From Methanoculleus marisnigri (GTDB taxonomy: Archaea > Halobacteriota > Methanomicrobia > Methanomicrobiales > Methanoculleaceae): 18,513 nucleotides of DNA. The notes under the pieces were generated by a model. That model made no database searches. It was not told the origin of the DNA and saw nothing but the letters and a program-made list of their open reading frames with translations. Location of the stretch: contig DASQ01000041.1 of NCBI GenBank assembly GCA_002503885.1, forward strand, positions 1-18,513, written 5' to 3'. Every line of letters starts with the position of its first letter. Within the stretch, counting starts at the first letter, position 1. Shown here piece by piece: positions 6,098 through 13,383 of the stretch. Both the position numbers and the translations under genes were made by a program.

Positions 6098-7989
6098 CCA
6101 ATGGGGATATTACCTGTCCTAAATGTAAAATCCAGCTTGGGGCCGCTGCAAAGTTTTGCCCGCAGTGCGGAACGAAGGTCGGTGCGTATACCTGCGGCAG
6201 CTGCGGGGTTACCGTGCCTCCCGATGCAAAATTCTGCCCCGGTTGCGGGAAAGGATTTGAAAAAACTCTCTTCGGAAGGATCGTAGGAGCTAACGAAGAG
6301 GACTTTTCGCGGAGGCGCGAATGGAGACGAACCCCTGAAGATTTTGCGAGTAAATTTGAGGTTGAAGATCTCCGGGGCGTCCTGAAAAAGACCGTTACCG
6401 TTGCCGAGGGAACCCGCGCGCTTCTTTTCCAGGGAGGAGCATATGCGGGCGACCTGCCGGCAGGTCACTACACCCTTGGAAATATTCTCGAAGCCAAACT
6501 GCCCCTGAACCTCGACGAACGCGCGACGGTCGTGCTCATCGACGATGGCGTGGTTGCAATCGATTTCACCATCGGGCGCTCGGAACTGCGCACCGCCGAC
6601 TCCGTCCCCGTCGGGATTGCCGGAAGATTTACGATCAGAAACAGGGATTCGAAATCGTTCATCGCAAATCTCCTCAAAGGGAAGGGCCGAATCCTCCTTG
6701 CGGATCTCCAGGAAGATCTCCGATACGATCTCCTTGGTGTCGTTCAGTCCACGCTGAGCGGATACCGGATGGACGATCTCTATGGGAACCTCGCCGTAAA
6801 GGAAGACATCGAGAGTGCCGTCAGGGCAAACGTCACCCCTACCCTTTCGAGTTACGGCTTTTCCCTCGAACAACTCAGGTTCACGCAATCCGATGAGGCA
6901 GAGTGGCACGATATCCTTGAACAGCGCAGCGAAGGGACGAAAAAGGTCACGAAGACCGGACTTCAGATCGATATCGAACAAAAACTGCGGCACCTTCTCT
7001 CCGACGATAAACTCGACCAGCTGGCTACCGACGAGAAAATCAGCGAATACTGTCACGAGCTGGCTCAGGCCGGCATCGTTCGCGAGAACGAGATCGAAGA
7101 CCTGAAGATCGCCCTTCGAAACCGGCGCGACGATAAGGCCTTCATCCGCCAGATTATCCGGGAGCGGTTTGAGCAGGCTCATCGTCACGAGTCTGCCGAA
7201 GCGGAGCAGGACAATCTCCTTGGCCTGGACGCAAAAGCGCAGCGGCACGGACGTACCATGGATGCCGAGCAGACAGGGCACGAGATCGGCACCGATGATG
7301 CCCGGCGTGAACACCTGAACAAGTGGAGAGGGCGGGAGCGACAGCAGGATCATGCCGAGATAGAGGATCTCATCGGCCTGAAAAAGCAGATGGACGATGC
7401 AAAGCTCCAGAGAGTGCGTGGAGAACAGGAGCTAGCCCACGAAGACCTCGAGAAGCAAACCGAGATTGAGGGGAAGAAACTCGAACAGCGTATCAATGCC
7501 TCACCCGAGGCGCTTATCTCGATGACGGACGGCGGTACCGCTGAAAAGCTTACGGAACTCGAAAAGATGAAGCGCGCAGCAGCCCTCACCGAAGGACAGA
7601 TCATGGCGCTTTCGGCAGAAAAGAGTACCGCCGTTGCAGAGGCGATGAAAGAGAAGTTCGGATCCGACAGGATGCAGGAGCTCTTCGAAACCCGCCTGCA
7701 GGACCAGCAGAAATACATGGAAACGATCCAGGCAATGGCCGGAGGTAACGCGGATCGCCTGGCCGACGTCATGAACAAGGCGCTCGATGCCATGGGTCAG
7801 ACGGCGACCGCACGGAGCTCCGCCCACCAGGCACAGGGCTCGACGGTCGTTGCCGGCGGCGGAGGGCTCGGCCAGCCGGTGATCATCAACCCTGCCCGGC
7901 AGGAAGAGAGCCGGATATGCCCCGGATGCAAAACGCCAAACAGTACCGCCGATCGGTTTTGCAAGGAGTGCGGCGAGGAACTCAGGTGA
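6094..7989 (+). CDS. SPFH (band-7) protein with N- and C-terminal zinc ribbons
   Basis: 631 residues. Two C4 zinc ribbons open the protein (C8/C11/C22/C25 and C34/C37/C48/C51). An SPFH/band-7-like domain follows at about 95-290 (VAEGTRALLFQGGAYAGDL, LPAGHYTLG, later VRANVTPTLSSYGFSLEQL). A long Glu/Gln/Arg-rich helical region spans about 300-560, then a low-complexity Ala/Gly stretch and a third C4 ribbon (C609/C612/C623/C626). There is no transmembrane span or signal peptide, so membrane contact would be peripheral. SPFH proteins form oligomeric scaffolds on membranes. The ribbons at both ends suggest docking to the other ribbon- and TPR-bearing proteins of the island. The ATG overlaps the upstream TGA. 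Confidence 0.88.
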   Translation: MTNGDITCPKCKIQLGAAAKFCPQCGTKVGAYTCGSCGVTVPPDAKFCPGCGKGFEKTLFGRIVGANEEDFSRRREWRRTPEDFASKFEVEDLRGVLKKTVTVAEGTRALLFQGGAYAGDLPAGHYTLGNILEAKLPLNLDERATVVLIDDGVVAIDFTIGRSELRTADSVPVGIAGRFTIRNRDSKSFIANLLKGKGRILLADLQEDLRYDLLGVVQSTLSGYRMDDLYGNLAVKEDIESAVRANVTPTLSSYGFSLEQLRFTQSDEAEWHDILEQRSEGTKKVTKTGLQIDIEQKLRHLLSDDKLDQLATDEKISEYCHELAQAGIVRENEIEDLKIALRNRRDDKAFIRQIIRERFEQAHRHESAEAEQDNLLGLDAKAQRHGRTMDAEQTGHEIGTDDARREHLNKWRGRERQQDHAEIEDLIGLKKQMDDAKLQRVRGEQELAHEDLEKQTEIEGKKLEQRINASPEALISMTDGGTAEKLTELEKMKRAAALTEGQIMALSAEKSTAVAEAMKEKFGSDRMQELFETRLQDQQKYMETIQAMAGGNADRLADVMNKALDAMGQTATARSSAHQAQGSTVVAGGGGLGQPVIINPARQEESRICPGCKTPNSTADRFCKECGEELR

Positions 7990-8004
7990 GCCGTGGAAGG
8001 CTGT

Positions 8005-8029
8005 GCCGGATGTGCCACGTGCATCCGGC
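8005..8029. promoter_or_regulatory. intergenic hairpin inside the rightward operon
   Basis: GCCGGATG (8005-8012) pairs with CATCCGGC (8022-8029) across a 9-nt loop, in the 92-nt gap after the SPFH gene. No T-run follows, so it does not look like an archaeal terminator. It may process or stabilise the mRNA. The next gene, at 8082, lacks a strong ribosome-binding site. Confidence 0.4.
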
Positions 8030-8081
8030 AACTCGCCCTTCACCTTTAGTCACCATCACAAAAACTCAATTCTGATGCCGT

Positions 8082-8966
8082 ATGTCTGGAGATCAAGATT
8101 TTACCTGTGCAAAGAACCTCGTTGCCCCGGCCGAGACAGTCCTGAAGAGTGGATCGGCGATCGTCAGGCAGTCTTACGATGAGCGGGTGAGACTCTGGTG
8201 TGCGATCCGGGAAAACTACTCCCGGTATGAGAACCGGGAATGTGGTTCCTTTGACAGTACGTTTCACCAGGTGTTCTGCTCCAAGTTCGAGGCGGCGCTG
8301 CTGACCCTCGCCGTGAGTTTCCGTCGGAGTGGCGAGAACTACGCGGATGCCGAAGGGATGTACTCCGCGGACGAGCTCGCACTCTACGAGATCATCGAGC
8401 GGTACCAGGTTCTTCCGTCCAAGAGCGAACTCATTGTCAGGCTGAGCGCGCCGGACGGGGGCGGTTCGGAGTTCCTTCAGGTGCACTACCAGCATATCGA
8501 CAGCCTCATTAACGAGATCTGCAACCGTCCGCACGCCACGAATCCGTTCCTCATCCACTACCTGAAGCATGAGTGGGAGAAGTACGATCGGAGACTGCAC
8601 GAGGTCGTGGTAGACCTCGTGCAGAAGAACGGCCTGCGATGGTTCTTCACCTACATCAATCAGGGGAGTGCCAGGGCAGAACAGATCGTCTACAATATCT
8701 CTGGCGGGTCGGTGAATCTCGGGAACGGCGTGCAGGTCATCGACAGTATCATGAACCGGGCCGGTATCGGCAACCAGTCGGAGGGGCAGTTCAGGCCTTC
8801 GAGCGGGGGTATTCAGGTTTATGATAGTGTCGTGAACCGGTCGGCCGTCGGGGGAGGGGACGACGAGGAGCAGAGGTTCTGTGCCGAATGCGGTAACCCC
8901 TTAAGCGACGGAGCGAGATTTTGTACCCGGTGCGGGCAGCAGGTAAAATGCCCACATACTTCGTGA
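8082..8966 (+). CDS. uncharacterised helical protein with C-terminal zinc ribbon and DSVVNR-type repeats
   Basis: 294 residues. The N-terminal ~200 residues look mostly helical (SYDERVRLWCAIRENYSRYE, FEAALLTLAVSFRR, HEVVVDLVQKNGLRWFF) and are not recognised. Two short beta-like repeats follow, VQVIDSIMNRAGIG (217-230) and IQVYDSVVNRSAVG (244-257), then a C4 zinc ribbon (C267/C270/C281/C284). Strings of the DSVVNR type next to a zinc ribbon also occur in other archaeal proteins from memory, with unknown role. It lies in the rightward operon between the SPFH and TPR genes. The shared zinc-ribbon tail suggests a common assembly partner. Function unknown. Confidence 0.8.
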   Translation: MSGDQDFTCAKNLVAPAETVLKSGSAIVRQSYDERVRLWCAIRENYSRYENRECGSFDSTFHQVFCSKFEAALLTLAVSFRRSGENYADAEGMYSADELALYEIIERYQVLPSKSELIVRLSAPDGGGSEFLQVHYQHIDSLINEICNRPHATNPFLIHYLKHEWEKYDRRLHEVVVDLVQKNGLRWFFTYINQGSARAEQIVYNISGGSVNLGNGVQVIDSIMNRAGIGNQSEGQFRPSSGGIQVYDSVVNRSAVGGGDDEEQRFCAECGNPLSDGARFCTRCGQQVKCPHTS

Positions 8967-9012
8967 GATGCGCGAGTGCTTTGGCCGGATTGGAGATTTC
9001 GTGAGGGAGTGA

Positions 9013-11193
9013 ATGGCAATCTTTGGATGGATAAGGGATAAGAAGGAAACAGCTCCCGGGTGGGTTGAGAAGGGGAATCAGGCAGCAACGCCGGAAGAAC
9101 AGTGTCGTTGCTACGACAGGGCGCTCGAGATCGACATGAACTGTGCGGCTGCCTGGAACAATAAAGGCAATGCGCTTCATCTCCTCAACCAGTACGAGGA
9201 GGCGATACAGTGTTACGAAAAGGTAATCGAGATCGACCCGAACAACGCGGGTGCCTGGAACAATAAAGGCTACGCGCTTCATTCCCTCAACCGGTACGAC
9301 GAGGCGATCCTGTGTTACGACAGGGCACTTGAGATCGACCCGAAAAATGCTGCTGTATGGGGGGATAAAGGCCTCGCGCTCCATTCCCTCCGCCGCTCCG
9401 ACGAGGCGATCCGATGTTACGATAGGACGCTTCAGCTTGACCCGACAGATGCTGTTGCATGGGAGAAAATAGGCCTCGCACTCCTGAACCTCGGCCGGTA
9501 CGACAAGGCGATCCGGTGCTGCGACAGGGCACTTGAGATCGACCCGAAAAATGCAGTTGTATGGCGCAACAAAGGCTTCGCACTCCAGAAGAGCCCCGGT
9601 GGGGACAATAAGGCGATCCGATGTTACGATAGGGCACTTGAGATCGACCCAAAATGTGCTGCGGTATGGGGGAATAAAGGCTCCGTGCTCCTGGGCCTCC
9701 GCCGCTTCGATGAGGCGATCCTGTGTTGCGATAGGGCACTTGAGATCGACCCGACAGATGCTGTTGCATGGAGCAATAAAGGCCGCGCACTCCTGATCCT
9801 CAGCCGGTACGACGAGGCGATCCGGTGCTACGACAGGGCACTTGAGATCGACCCGTACGATGATGATGCATGGTACTATAAAGGCTGCGCACTCCATAAC
9901 CTCGACCGGTACGAGGAGGCGATCCGGTGCTACGACAAACCACTTGAGATCTACCCGAAATTTGCTATTGCATGGATAAATAAAGGCGACGCCCTCCATC
10001 ACCTCGGCCGGTACGACGAGGCGATCCGATGTTGCGACAGGGCACTTGAGCTCGACCCGACAGATGCAACCGCACAAAATATGCGAGACCGTATATTGGT
10101 TGAGAGCGCTAAAAGTGCTCGAAAAAACCGGTCGACGCCCCCTTGTTCGGGCGAGGCCGGGCAGTCACTGCAGCCCTCCGCACATCCCGGAGAGCCGGCG
10201 GGGACTCGACAATCCATCACCATTGAGCGCACCGTCTATGACCCCCTCACCACGGACTTCATCGTCTCCTCCCCCCGCCCCCTTGTCAACGTCAGGAACT
10301 GGATCGACCAGCACGACCCCGCCTCCTACTGGCTGGTCATCTGTGTGCACAACTACGGCGGTGCCGCCATCGACGAGTGGGGGATCGAACTGGACTCTTC
10401 GTCGTCCCTCCGGGTCCTCGACACCGCTATCGAGGGAATCGACGGGCAGATGCACCTCATGACCAGCAACCCAAAACCCTGGCAGGTAAGGTCGATCCTC
10501 GGGATCACCCGCCACCAGGGGATCGCGATCCCACGAGACGGTTCCCGCAGGGTGTACTTCAAGTTGGGCTCGGAGTCGTGCGGTATATCGCATACCATCC
10601 AGGGGAAGTTCATTATCAGCAGCGTCGAGGTTCCGATCCGCGAGAAGACCTTCACCCACTCGTGCGACGTCGCGACCCTGCGCGTCGCACTCTCAAGAAA
10701 CCCCGCCGCCGCCGGGCAGTATGCAGAGAATATCATCCGGCGTTCATACGACCGGGACACTGCCCTGAAACTTCTTCGTTCGTTCAAACTGGTGCAGGAG
10801 ATCGACCAGTGCTGCACATCGCAGAAGTACAACGAGATCCTCGACCGAATGCAGCTCCTGGCGGGAACGCTGGAGAGTATTCAGGCTGGGGACAAAGTGA
10901 CTCATCTGGTACGGCAGGGCTGCGTTGCACTGGAGATACTCGGGGATAGTGAAGCCTCGGTGGAGAAAGCACGGCGGCTCTGCAGCAACATCGTCGATAC
11001 TTGGGTGAATGAGTTTATAGGCATCGAGGACCATGCTTCCAAGTCTATGTCGCATGAAAGAGGGGGAGATGCAGGGAAATGCCCTCTGTGCGGTTCCCGT
11101 CTTGTATGGAGGAGAGCTCAAAAGAATAATGAGCTATATCGAGGGTGCACGAACTTCGATGGCGGTTGCCGGTGGAACGATCGTAGTTACTAG
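9013..11193 (+). CDS. TPR protein with beta-rich middle domain and topoisomerase-type zinc finger
   Basis: 726 residues. About ten 34-residue TPRs fill residues ~18-370, seen as a recurring AWxNKGxAL...YDEAIRCYDRALEIDP pattern. A linker (~375-400) leads to a strand-rich domain (~400-550; WLVICVHNYGGAAIDEWGIEL, GKFIISSVEVPI) that could be an immunoglobulin- or appendage-like fold, then helices (LRSFKLVQEID, LEILGDSEASVEKARRLC). The C-terminal finger has C690/C693/C712/C719, as in the C4 fingers of topoisomerase I. The stop TAG (11191-11193) is made from the TA target of the IS630 element plus its first G, so the native C-terminus may have been changed or shortened, though all four cysteines are present. 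Start: GGGAGTGA abuts the ATG. Last gene of the rightward operon. Confidence 0.85.
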   Translation: MAIFGWIRDKKETAPGWVEKGNQAATPEEQCRCYDRALEIDMNCAAAWNNKGNALHLLNQYEEAIQCYEKVIEIDPNNAGAWNNKGYALHSLNRYDEAILCYDRALEIDPKNAAVWGDKGLALHSLRRSDEAIRCYDRTLQLDPTDAVAWEKIGLALLNLGRYDKAIRCCDRALEIDPKNAVVWRNKGFALQKSPGGDNKAIRCYDRALEIDPKCAAVWGNKGSVLLGLRRFDEAILCCDRALEIDPTDAVAWSNKGRALLILSRYDEAIRCYDRALEIDPYDDDAWYYKGCALHNLDRYEEAIRCYDKPLEIYPKFAIAWINKGDALHHLGRYDEAIRCCDRALELDPTDATAQNMRDRILVESAKSARKNRSTPPCSGEAGQSLQPSAHPGEPAGTRQSITIERTVYDPLTTDFIVSSPRPLVNVRNWIDQHDPASYWLVICVHNYGGAAIDEWGIELDSSSSLRVLDTAIEGIDGQMHLMTSNPKPWQVRSILGITRHQGIAIPRDGSRRVYFKLGSESCGISHTIQGKFIISSVEVPIREKTFTHSCDVATLRVALSRNPAAAGQYAENIIRRSYDRDTALKLLRSFKLVQEIDQCCTSQKYNEILDRMQLLAGTLESIQAGDKVTHLVRQGCVALEILGDSEASVEKARRLCSNIVDTWVNEFIGIEDHASKSMSHERGGDAGKCPLCGSRLVWRRAQKNNELYRGCTNFDGGCRWNDRSY
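9110..10075. repeat. tandem ~102-bp coding repeats (TPR units)
   Basis: The TPR region repeats at DNA level with a 34-codon period. Blocks such as GACAGGGCACTTGAGATCGA recur in many units almost unchanged. Such near-identity indicates recent unit amplification or homogenisation, and the unit number may vary between strains. Confidence 0.8.
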
Positions 11194-12427
11194 TGCATCG
11201 ATTCTAAATTAACCTGACTACCCCATTTCCACCCCGGAGGGATTTGCATCCATTGTGTATGACCACTTGAATACTACTGGTGTCTGATTCAACGTATCAA
11301 CATACTGCGAAATCCGATCGGTAATCTCTTCCTTTGATTTCGCTCGAATGCCTCGCAGTACCGTCCGAGTGGTTTTACTGAAGAATGCTTCAATAATATT
11401 GAGCCAGGACGCGTGTTTCGGGGTAAAAATGAATTCGAATCGATTCGGAACCGTTTTGAGGTACTTCCGGGTTGCAACCGAGGAGTGAACCTTGAGGTTG
11501 TCCAGGATGATTTTCAATTTCATCGTGTCCGGATACTGGGTATCGAGCATTTTCAGGAACGCGATGAATTCCTCGCTCCGATTGCGTTCGGTAATCCGGT
11601 AATGAACAAATCCGGTCACCAGATCCATCGCTGCCTGCAAACAGATGGTACCGTTGCGAACATACTCATAATCCCGGCGAATGGAGGAGAATTGCCCGGG
11701 CACCGGCATCAGATCGGGGTACTTCGTATCGAGTACCTGGATGCCGCTCTTTTCATCAAACGAGAGAATAAATGTATCCGGCTCTTTGCCTTCTTTTTCC
11801 AGAATCTTGAACCTATTCGCTTCCTGGTAGGTGTGGAGAACGACGGCTGCCGTCTCGTGAAACGCTGGATCCCGTTTCTGGACATATGACCGGATTTTAT
11901 GAGGTTTTATGGCACTCGCATTGGCAATTTTTGAGATCGTCCCTTGCGAAATCCGGGCAACTTCCGGAAATCCTTCTTCCATGGCGTGTTCTCGAATATA
12001 CTGCTGCAAGAGCCGCTGCGTCCAGAGTTCATGAGGATAGCCGAAATCAGAAGGTTTCTGGCATAGCAAGCTCACGATCCATGTCCTGGCTTCGGGAGAG
12101 ATGGTTTTCGGCCGACCACTCCGGGGGAGATCGTTCAACCCCTCCCGGATACCGACAGCGAGGACGCGCTGGATGGTTCGGATCACTCTCTGACGAGAGA
12201 GCCCTAATTCACGCGCGATAGCAGAATCGGATTTGCCTTGATGGCTGAGGAGGACCATCTTCGCACGCTCGTACGTGCCCTTTTGGGTCGTGCGAGAATG
12301 AAGTAATTTCTCCAAATAGTCAAGTTCCTCATCAGATAAGAGTACGGGCTCACGGACAGAGACAAAGGGCATACTCCAAGTGGGGCGTCATGCTATTTAT
12401 TACGTTGTTTATTTGGAATCTATGCAC
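11193..12427 (-). mobile_element. intact IS630-family insertion sequence
   Basis: A 1235-bp element flanked by TA dinucleotides (11191-11192 and 12428-12429), as expected for IS630/Tc1-mariner targets; the local context is CTAG at both ends. Terminal inverted repeats begin GTGCATCGATTCTAAATTAA on the left. On the right, the minus strand reads GTGCATAGATTCCAAATAAA, with three mismatches in 20. One transposase gene fills the element. It is inverted relative to the remnant at 132-264. Confidence 0.92.
11218..12372 (-). CDS. IS630-family transposase
   Basis: 384 residues, normal for the family. The N-terminal ~110 residues carry helix-turn-helix DNA-binding segments (KSDSAIARELGLSRQRVIRT), with an IS630-like LPRSGRPKTIS linker. 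The DDE catalytic core shows FDEKSG with the first Asp, IILDNLKVH with the second, and ASWLNIIEAFFSK with the Glu. It catalyses cut-and-paste transposition into TA. A TATA-like element on the minus strand at about 12394-12402 predicts initiation at or very near the ATG at 12372, hence a leaderless mRNA. The reading frame appears intact, so the element is probably active. Its last 36 residues are also encoded by the left remnant. Confidence 0.93.
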   Translation of the reverse strand: MPFVSVREPVLLSDEELDYLEKLLHSRTTQKGTYERAKMVLLSHQGKSDSAIARELGLSRQRVIRTIQRVLAVGIREGLNDLPRSGRPKTISPEARTWIVSLLCQKPSDFGYPHELWTQRLLQQYIREHAMEEGFPEVARISQGTISKIANASAIKPHKIRSYVQKRDPAFHETAAVVLHTYQEANRFKILEKEGKEPDTFILSFDEKSGIQVLDTKYPDLMPVPGQFSSIRRDYEYVRNGTICLQAAMDLVTGFVHYRITERNRSEEFIAFLKMLDTQYPDTMKLKIILDNLKVHSSVATRKYLKTVPNRFEFIFTPKHASWLNIIEAFFSKTTRTVLRGIRAKSKEEITDRISQYVDTLNQTPVVFKWSYTMDANPSGVEMG

Positions 12428-12435
12428 TAGAGATG

Positions 12436-12612
12436 TCATCCCAATATTCTCCCGATCATGACACTGCATGCCAGGTAAATCAATCCCATGAATGAGTGCT
12501 CATATCGCTCGTAACATAGACTGATCTTCTTAAATGCCTCAATCCATCTGAAGAACCGCCCTACTGCACTGCGCTTCTTGTAGAGTTCCGGATCGAACCA
12601 GAATGGCCTCCC
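12436..12612 (-). pseudogene. IS5-like transposase C-terminal remnant
   Basis: The minus strand reads RPFWFDPELYKKRSAVGRFF then RWIEAFKKISLCYERYEHSF and MGLIYLACSVMIGRILG before TGA at 12436-12438. This is the C-terminal part of an IS4/IS5-superfamily DDE transposase, including the region around the catalytic Glu (WIEAFKK). An in-frame TGA lies just upstream (12613-12615), and no transposase sequence is recognisable beyond it, so only the tail survives. The IS630 element is inserted 8 nt beyond the stop codon and has probably removed or displaced the element's end. Confidence 0.75.
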
Positions 12613-12917
12613 TCACTTTGGCTATCTTCTGGATCTCCAGTTGACTCAGTAGTCCGGTAAAATAGTTGAGGGAGTCTCCCCCGGAGAGCAAACAACTAAC
12701 CTCTCTTCGCGGTTTCGCGTCCTTCGCGTGAGACTTCGGTACTGCCTCCACCGCCACCTCACGCGAAGTGCGAGCGCAGCGAGCTTGAGCACCAAGAGGT
12801 GCGGGGTTTTCTCCCCCGCCCCTGGGGGGCGGGGGCCGTGCGTGGCGATAGTCCTGAGAAATCTGTGCCTGGGTGTGGCCCAGGAACCCAGATCACACTC
12901 CCCCAATTGAGTATAAT
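12613..12917. repeat. GC-rich intergenic repeat, copy A, with strong hairpins
   Basis: No gene seen. An 11-bp inverted repeat (CTTCGCGTGAG at 12722-12732 and CTCACGCGAAG at 12758-12768) and a 10-bp GC hairpin (12813-12822 with 12826-12835) are clear. Two blocks recur inverted near 15 kb: 12767-12793 (27 nt identical to 15194-15220) and 12838-12851 (14 nt identical to 15067-15080, beside the GC hairpin). This is a dispersed noncoding repeat of unknown type; a decayed mobile element or a structured RNA are options. Confidence 0.65.
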
Positions 12918-12938
12918 GGTTATTGGGAATCGGTCCAC
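12918..12938. repeat. degenerate IS630-like terminal repeat
   Basis: Reads GGTTATTGGGAATCGGTCCA then C, followed by TAG. It matches the right end of the IS630 element (12407-12427) at 16 of 21 positions, with the same TAG after it and the same orientation. No transposase belonging to it is present, so it may be a solo end or the edge of a nonautonomous (MITE-like) element. Confidence 0.45.
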
Positions 12939-12989
12939 TAGTGCTCAAATCAGCGAAGTACTGGATCCTCTTTCACAGTGTGCCCACAC

Positions 12990-13007
12990 GTAGCCACATG
13001 TGGCTAC
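12990..13007. repeat. 18-bp perfect palindrome
   Basis: GTAGCCACATGTGGCTAC is fully self-complementary. It lies in the ~300-nt gene-free stretch 12930-13223, where I see no other supported feature. It could be a protein-binding site or a recombination scar. Confidence 0.5.
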
Positions 13008-13223
13008 AGAGAGAAAACCCTGAGCAAAAACAGATAAAAGAGCGCAACCCACAACGAGCCTATCCGAAAAACCCGGCACATCTCCCTCTCGGATAAAGCC
13101 CTCGCCATCCTCGCGCAATCGACACATAATATCTTCTGATTTGTCGATAAGCTGATTGCAGAAAGCGATCCGCGATCCTGCCCGGACTTATTCCTCTTAC
13201 GGCAAACAGATCTCAAAATTCGA

Positions 13224-13298
13224 CGGGCCTGGGGGGATTCGAACCCCCGACGTCCGGGTTAGAAGCCCGGCGCTATGTCCTGGCTAAGCCACAGACCC
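13224..13298 (-). tRNA. tRNA-Arg (anticodon UCU)
   Basis: The minus strand folds as a standard cloverleaf. Acceptor GGGTCTG pairs with CAGGCCC (one G-U). The anticodon stem CCGGG/CCCGG encloses loop CTTCTAA with anticodon TCT, and the T arm GGGGG-TTCGAAT-CCCCC is canonical. There is no intron and CCA is not encoded. It reads AGA/AGG codons. It lies about 800 bp from the IS-bounded island; I found no second copy of its 3' end to suggest an attachment site. Confidence 0.95.
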
Positions 13299-13331
13299 CT
13301 GTAGCATTCCTATACATTTTGGTCGTCTCGG

Positions 13332-13341
13332 GATATTAACC
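13332..13341 (-). promoter_or_regulatory. possible TATA box for tRNA-Arg
   Basis: The minus strand reads GTTAATATCC about 35-40 nt upstream of the mature tRNA 5' end. That would give a short 5' leader for RNase P to remove. A second AT-rich stretch at 13311-13320 is an alternative. Confidence 0.35.
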
Positions 13342-13367
13342 CTTTGAGGGGCCGGGCGCCCGACTAT

Positions 13368-13378
13368 TAAAAAAGAAA
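13368..13378 (-). terminator. oligo-T terminator after the DUF473/PAC2 operon
   Basis: Just past the stop codon the minus strand reads CTTTCTTTTTTAA. A U-rich tract directly after a gene is the usual archaeal terminator. It separates the operon from tRNA-Arg, which is transcribed in the same direction. Confidence 0.6.
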
Positions 13379-13383
13379 GCGTA

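Noticed and set aside
5878..7353. Long open frame on the minus strand opposite the SPFH gene
   Set aside because: It mirrors the codon structure of the SPFH gene, has no recognisable domain, and would cover two well-supported genes in the opposite direction.
8005..8029. Hairpin as an operon terminator after the SPFH gene
   Set aside because: No oligo-T follows, and the next gene continues in the same direction after 52 nt, so it was listed only as a hairpin.
9110..10075. Regular DNA repeats suggesting a CRISPR array
   Set aside because: The period is 102 bp, in frame, with no distinct spacers; it encodes TPR units.
8791..10077. 428-codon minus-strand frame with internal repeats
   Set aside because: The repeats are the antisense image of the TPR units in the real gene.
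12945..13216. Small minus-strand frames between the IS debris and tRNA-Arg
   Set aside because: They overlap each other, cross the palindrome, and show neither a recognisable domain nor a ribosome-binding site.
13224..13298. tRNA-Arg 3' end as an integrase attachment site
   Set aside because: No duplicate of the tRNA 3' end and no integrase gene were found in the window.
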